Source: CAYMUN01 sp964440265 (lineage in GTDB: Bacteria; Patescibacteriota; Saccharimonadia; Saccharimonadales; UBA4665). Taken from it: a stretch of 9,064 nucleotides of DNA. The notes beneath the pieces were generated by a model. It saw only the letters and a list, made by a program, of their open reading frames with translations, made no database searches and was not told the origin of the DNA. Where the stretch lies: positions 1 through 9,064 of the forward strand of contig CAYTRU010000047.1 in NCBI GenBank assembly GCA_964440265.1, written 5' to 3'. Positions within the stretch are counted from its first letter, which is position 1. Each line of letters opens with the position of its first letter. This document shows, piece by piece, positions 5,251 to 9,064 of this stretch. The position numbers were made by a program, and so were the translations under genes.

Positions 5251-8200
5251 TGCAAGTCTTTGCCGGCATTAATGCCTTGTCGCTAGCTAGGCATGATACG
5301 CTGCTAGCTCGGCTCCAAGCCATCAACCCGGCCATCACGAGCGTAGAGGCCGAGTATGTACACCTGGCTGATATCGACGGTGATCTGTCGGCTGATAAGC
5401 TGGCTACGCTCCAGCAATTACTGACCTATGGGACAGCATTTCAAGGCAGCGCGCAGGGCCGTCTGTATTTTATTATCCCTCGATCAGGTACAATTTCCCC
5501 CTGGTCGAGCAAAGCCACCGACATTATTCGCAACGCTGGGCTGGACCGCGTGAAGCGTGTGGAACGGGGTATCGCCTACTTTGTTGGCAATGCCCTGGTC
5601 ACTGATCCAAAATTGGCCGCTGTCTTACATGACCGGATGACCGAATCTGTCGTATCGACGGTGGAAGCAGCCAGCGCATTATTCGAGAGTACCGAACCAG
5701 TCCCCTTGAGTGTCATAGATGTTATCCCGGGCGGCAAGGTAGCTTTAGCGCAGGCCAATCAGGCTTTAGGCTTAGCGCTAGATGAGGACGAGATTGATTA
5801 CCTGTGTGCGGCCTATACCGACTTCTTAAAGCGCAATCCAACTGATGTAGAGCTTATGATGTTTGCCCAGGTCAATAGTGAACACTGTCGGCATAAAATC
5901 TTTAATGCCGATTGGATGATTGACGGCCAGCCACAACCCAAGAGCCTATTCCAAATGATTAAAAATACCTACGAGCAAGGTGGCGCAGGTGTTTTGTCTG
6001 CCTATAGTGACAACGCGGCAGTCTTAGGTGGCCCACAAGCCGGACGTTTTTTTAGTGACGCCGACAGAGTGTACCGCTACCATACGGAGCCAGTGCATAG
6101 CGTTATCAAAGTCGAGACCCATAATCACCCAACCGCTATTGCGCCCATACCCGGCGCTGCCACTGGTATTGGTGGCGAGATTCGGGACGAGGCAGCTACC
6201 GGCCGGGGTGCCAAATCCAAAATGGGATTAACCGGATTTAGCGTCTCCAATCTGGAAATTCCCGGTGCTTTGCAGCCGTGGGAAAAAACAGAGCAGTCTT
6301 ATGGCAAACCAGATCGGATCGCATCTGCTTTAGATATAATGCTAGAGGCTCCTATCGGGGGCGCAGCCTACGCCAATGAATTCGGCCGGCCCAACTTAAC
6401 AGGTTACTTCCGAACCTACCAGCAACAGGTTGGCGAGACAGTCAGGGGTTATCATAAACCAATCATGGTAGCCGGCGGCCTGGGCAATATCCGTGACCAG
6501 CATGTGCAGAAGCAACAATTGCCAGTCGATGCCCTCCTAATTGTATTAGGTGGCCCGGCGATGCTGATCGGCCTCGGGGGCGGTGCCGCCTCTAGTTTAC
6601 AAGCCGGAAGCACCAGTGAAAACCTGGATTTCGCCTCTGTCCAACGCGGAAATGGCGAGATGGAGCGACGCGCTCAGGAAGTCATCGATAGCTGCTGGGC
6701 TTTAGGCGATGATAACCCCATTATCAGCATTCACGATGTCGGTGCCGGAGGTTTAAGTAACGCGCTGCCAGAATTAGTCCACGACTCAGGTCGCGGTGCT
6801 ACTTTTGAACTACGCAACATACCCAGTGCCGAGCCTGGCTTATCACCCCTGGAGATTTGGTGTAATGAAGCTCAGGAGCGCTATGTTTTAGGCATCACGC
6901 CGAAAAATCTGGAATATTTTAAAGCGATATGCACGCGAGAGCGTACTCCTTTCGCAGTGGTGGGAAAGGTGACGGAAGCGCAACAGTTAGTAGTAACAGA
7001 CAAGCTGCTAGGTAACACGCTGATTGACTTACCTATGGACATTCTGTTTGGTAAGCCACCCAAATCGAACCGTCAGGTCAGTCGCCAAAAAACAAAAGTA
7101 TCCCCCCTAGCCTTAGATGGCATACCAGTCGGCGAAGCCATAGAGCGCATTCTGCAATTACCGGCTGTCGGTAGTAAGAAATTCCTGATCACTATCGGTG
7201 ATCGCACAGTTGGAGGGCTAGTTACGCGCGATCAAATGGTCGGCCCTTGGCAAGTACCGGTCAGCGACGTCGCGGTGACGGCGGTAGCCTTTGATAGCGA
7301 CGGCGGGGAAGCCATGGCCATGGGGGAGCGGACGCCCTTAGCGCTCATCGACGCCCCGGCGGCGGCTCGTATGGCAGTCGGCGAAGCTATCACGAATATG
7401 GCGGCGGCTGATATCAGACAACTATCGGACATCAAGCTATCAGCCAACTGGATGGCGGCAGCCAGTGACACCCAGGAAAACGCACATCTGTTCGACAGTG
7501 TCCGGGCAATTGGCGAAGAATTCTGCCCGGCGCTCGGTCTCACCATACCGGTCGGCAAGGACTCGCTCAGCATGCGCACTACGTGGCAAGATGGTAAGAT
7601 TGCCAAAAGCGTGACCTCGCCGGTCTCCCTGATCATCACCGGCTTTGCTCCGGCAGCTTCCGTGCGGCACACACTGACGCCGGAACTTGATATGGCCAAT
7701 ACCGATACCGTGCTCTTACTGCTTGATCTCAGCGGCGGCCACCAGCGGCTCGGTGGCTCGGCGCTCGCCCAGGTCTATAACCAGCTTGGCGATAGCGTGC
7801 CCGATGCCGATCCCGCACTCTTAAAGCAATTTTTTATCAAGCTACAACAATTAAAGCAGGCCGGCCTGATTTTGGCCTACCACGACCGGTCCGACGGCGG
7901 GCTACTGGCCACAGTCATAGAAATGGCTTTTGCCAGCCGTTCCGGCCTCAAGCTCGACCTCACGAATCTCACCGGTAGTCCACTTGAAAGACTATGTAAC
8001 GAGGAGCTCGGTGTCGTCGTGCAGGTCCCTAAATCAGCCATGGAAATAGTGCGCAAAACTTTTGTCGGTCAGGCGCACTATATCGGTCAGCCACTTGGTA
8101 GTGAGGAAATCGTCATCTATGACGGCACAACCGAACTCTACCGCAGCACACGGGCCCAACTGGAGAGTCTGTGGAGCACTACCAGCTACCAACTCCAAAA

Positions 8201-9064
8201 ACTACGCGACAATCCAGCGGCTGCCGACCAGGAATTTGCAGCCATTCAGGATGACGTCGATCCGGGTCTGTCGCCGATCTATGATTTTGAGTTTTTGACA
8301 TACCAGTACGACCAAAAACCGCAGGTCGCCATCTTTCGCGAGCAAGGAGTCAACGGTCATGTGGAGATGGCCGCCGCCTTTGACCGGGCCGGTTTTACGG
8401 CCATTGACGTGCACCTAAGTGATATTATCGAGAAACGGATCGATTTGGATGATTTCGTGGGCCTAGCGGCCGGTGGTGGCTTTAGCTACGGCGATGTCCT
8501 GGGAGCCGGCGAGGGCTGGGCCAAGTCAATCCTTTGCAACCACAAGCTACGCAAAATCTTCCAAGACTTCTTCGCTCGACCCGACACCTTTACGTTTGGC
8601 GCCTGTAACGGTTGCCAGATGATGGCCGCCCTCAAAGAACTAATTCCCGGTGCCGACAACTGGCCGACCTTTCTGCCGAACCTTTCAGGCCAGTTTGAAG
8701 CCCGCCTGGTCATGACCCAGGTCAATCCCTCACCGTCGATCTTTTTCAAAGACATGGCTGGAGCCCAGCTACCCGTCCCGGTAGCCCACGGCGAAGGCCA
8801 TGCCTACTTCGGCGCCGACGAACAAACCCAACTAGCCCTGAATAGTCGATTAACCACACTGCAATACATCGACAATTACGGCCGCGTCACCGAAAATTAC
8901 CCCGCCAACCCAAATGGCTCCCCCCACGGCATCACCGGCTTGACGACCCCCGATGGCCGCGCCACCATCCTGATGCCACACATCGAACGGGCCTTCATGA
9001 CCCGCCAGCTCTCTTGGCACCCCACCGACTGGGACGCCGCATCCCCCTGGTTTCGCATCTTCCA
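5250..9064 (+). CDS. purL: Phosphoribosylformylglycinamidine synthase, single-chain type (3' end cut off)
   Basis: Step 4: FGAR + glutamine + ATP to FGAM. The frame is open without interruption for 1271 codons to the right edge. E. coli PurL has 1295 residues and ends shortly after the same WFRIF-type sequence, so only about ten residues should be missing. Domains in order: a PurS-like N-terminal domain with TISPWSSKATDI; the linker with NSEHCRHKIFNADW (209-222); a first AIRS-like half with VETHNHPTAI (288-297), GGEIRDE (308-314) and HDVGAGGLSNALPEL; a second half with VGKDSLSM (768-775) and HDRSDGGL (878-885); and a class I glutamine amidotransferase domain from about 1025. Its triad is C1119 in GACNGCQMM, with H1244 and E1246 in MPHIER. 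The usual HPE is HIE here. Being single-chain, it needs no separate PurS or PurQ. Confidence 0.98.
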   Translation, partial: MQVFAGINALSLARHDTLLARLQAINPAITSVEAEYVHLADIDGDLSADKLATLQQLLTYGTAFQGSAQGRLYFIIPRSGTISPWSSKATDIIRNAGLDRVKRVERGIAYFVGNALVTDPKLAAVLHDRMTESVVSTVEAASALFESTEPVPLSVIDVIPGGKVALAQANQALGLALDEDEIDYLCAAYTDFLKRNPTDVELMMFAQVNSEHCRHKIFNADWMIDGQPQPKSLFQMIKNTYEQGGAGVLSAYSDNAAVLGGPQAGRFFSDADRVYRYHTEPVHSVIKVETHNHPTAIAPIPGAATGIGGEIRDEAATGRGAKSKMGLTGFSVSNLEIPGALQPWEKTEQSYGKPDRIASALDIMLEAPIGGAAYANEFGRPNLTGYFRTYQQQVGETVRGYHKPIMVAGGLGNIRDQHVQKQQLPVDALLIVLGGPAMLIGLGGGAASSLQAGSTSENLDFASVQRGNGEMERRAQEVIDSCWALGDDNPIISIHDVGAGGLSNALPELVHDSGRGATFELRNIPSAEPGLSPLEIWCNEAQERYVLGITPKNLEYFKAICTRERTPFAVVGKVTEAQQLVVTDKLLGNTLIDLPMDILFGKPPKSNRQVSRQKTKVSPLALDGIPVGEAIERILQLPAVGSKKFLITIGDRTVGGLVTRDQMVGPWQVPVSDVAVTAVAFDSDGGEAMAMGERTPLALIDAPAAARMAVGEAITNMAAADIRQLSDIKLSANWMAAASDTQENAHLFDSVRAIGEEFCPALGLTIPVGKDSLSMRTTWQDGKIAKSVTSPVSLIITGFAPAASVRHTLTPELDMANTDTVLLLLDLSGGHQRLGGSALAQVYNQLGDSVPDADPALLKQFFIKLQQLKQAGLILAYHDRSDGGLLATVIEMAFASRSGLKLDLTNLTGSPLERLCNEELGVVVQVPKSAMEIVRKTFVGQAHYIGQPLGSEEIVIYDGTTELYRSTRAQLESLWSTTSYQLQKLRDNPAAADQEFAAIQDDVDPGLSPIYDFEFLTYQYDQKPQVAIFREQGVNGHVEMAAAFDRAGFTAIDVHLSDIIEKRIDLDDFVGLAAGGGFSYGDVLGAGEGWAKSILCNHKLRKIFQDFFARPDTFTFGACNGCQMMAALKELIPGADNWPTFLPNLSGQFEARLVMTQVNPSPSIFFKDMAGAQLPVPVAHGEGHAYFGADEQTQLALNSRLTTLQYIDNYGRVTENYPANPNGSPHGITGLTTPDGRATILMPHIERAFMTRQLSWHPTDWDAASPWFRIF

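Noticed and set aside
7232..7699. A 155-codon open frame on the minus strand inside purL
   Set aside because: It lies wholly antisense to well-conserved PurL sequence, is low in complexity (Ala/Ser-rich), and has no recognisable domain. It is a shadow of purL codon usage.
7240..9064. Apparent rise in C-rich codons toward the 3' end of purL, suggesting a recombination breakpoint
   Set aside because: Small samples of 60 bases gave about 50% and 63% GC, which is within normal local variation. The protein remains collinear with known PurL throughout.

Overview
This window is a compact de novo purine biosynthesis locus from a bacterium of moderate GC content (roughly 50-55% by eye). Start codons preceded by AGGAGG-type ribosome sites, ATGA and TGATG stop/start overlaps, and TGA used as a normal stop (purD, purF, purM) all indicate an ordinary bacterial genetic system. 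The lineage cannot be fixed from the sequence. PurL is the long single-chain type, but PurM and PurN are clearly divergent from the Escherichia coli and Bacillus forms. That mix would fit an uncultivated or deep-branching bacterium, possibly of the candidate phyla radiation, but this is a weak inference.

Layout: two operons diverge from one intergenic region of about 220 bp (3930-4152). Leftward on the minus strand run purF (amidophosphoribosyltransferase), purN (GAR transformylase), purD (GAR synthetase) and a HAD-family hydrolase that is cut by the left edge. purF/purN and purD/HAD overlap by ATGA; purN and purD are separated by 5 nt. Rightward on the plus strand run purM (AIR synthase) and purL (FGAM synthase), joined by a TGATG overlap. 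purL runs off the right edge about ten residues short of its expected end.

Together the five named enzymes catalyse exactly the first five steps of the pathway, PRPP to 5-aminoimidazole ribonucleotide (AIR): PurF, PurD, PurN, PurL, PurM. Later genes (purE/K, purC, purB, purH) are not in the window. The HAD protein is the only member without an obvious pathway role.

The most interesting points are these. (1) purM appears to start at a CTG codon, supported by a well-placed Shine-Dalgarno-like sequence, a perfect extended -10 promoter, and conserved-looking N-terminal sequence upstream of the first GTG. (2) A perfect 12-bp inverted repeat (4081-4092 / 4141-4152) brackets that promoter, and its right arm overlaps the purM ribosome site. 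(3) PurM has altered signature motifs. (4) PurF keeps a Bacillus-like propeptide in front of its catalytic cysteine but has lost most of the cysteines that bind the Fe-S cluster. No mobile element, RNA gene, CRISPR array or transferred island was seen; the rest looks like core metabolism.
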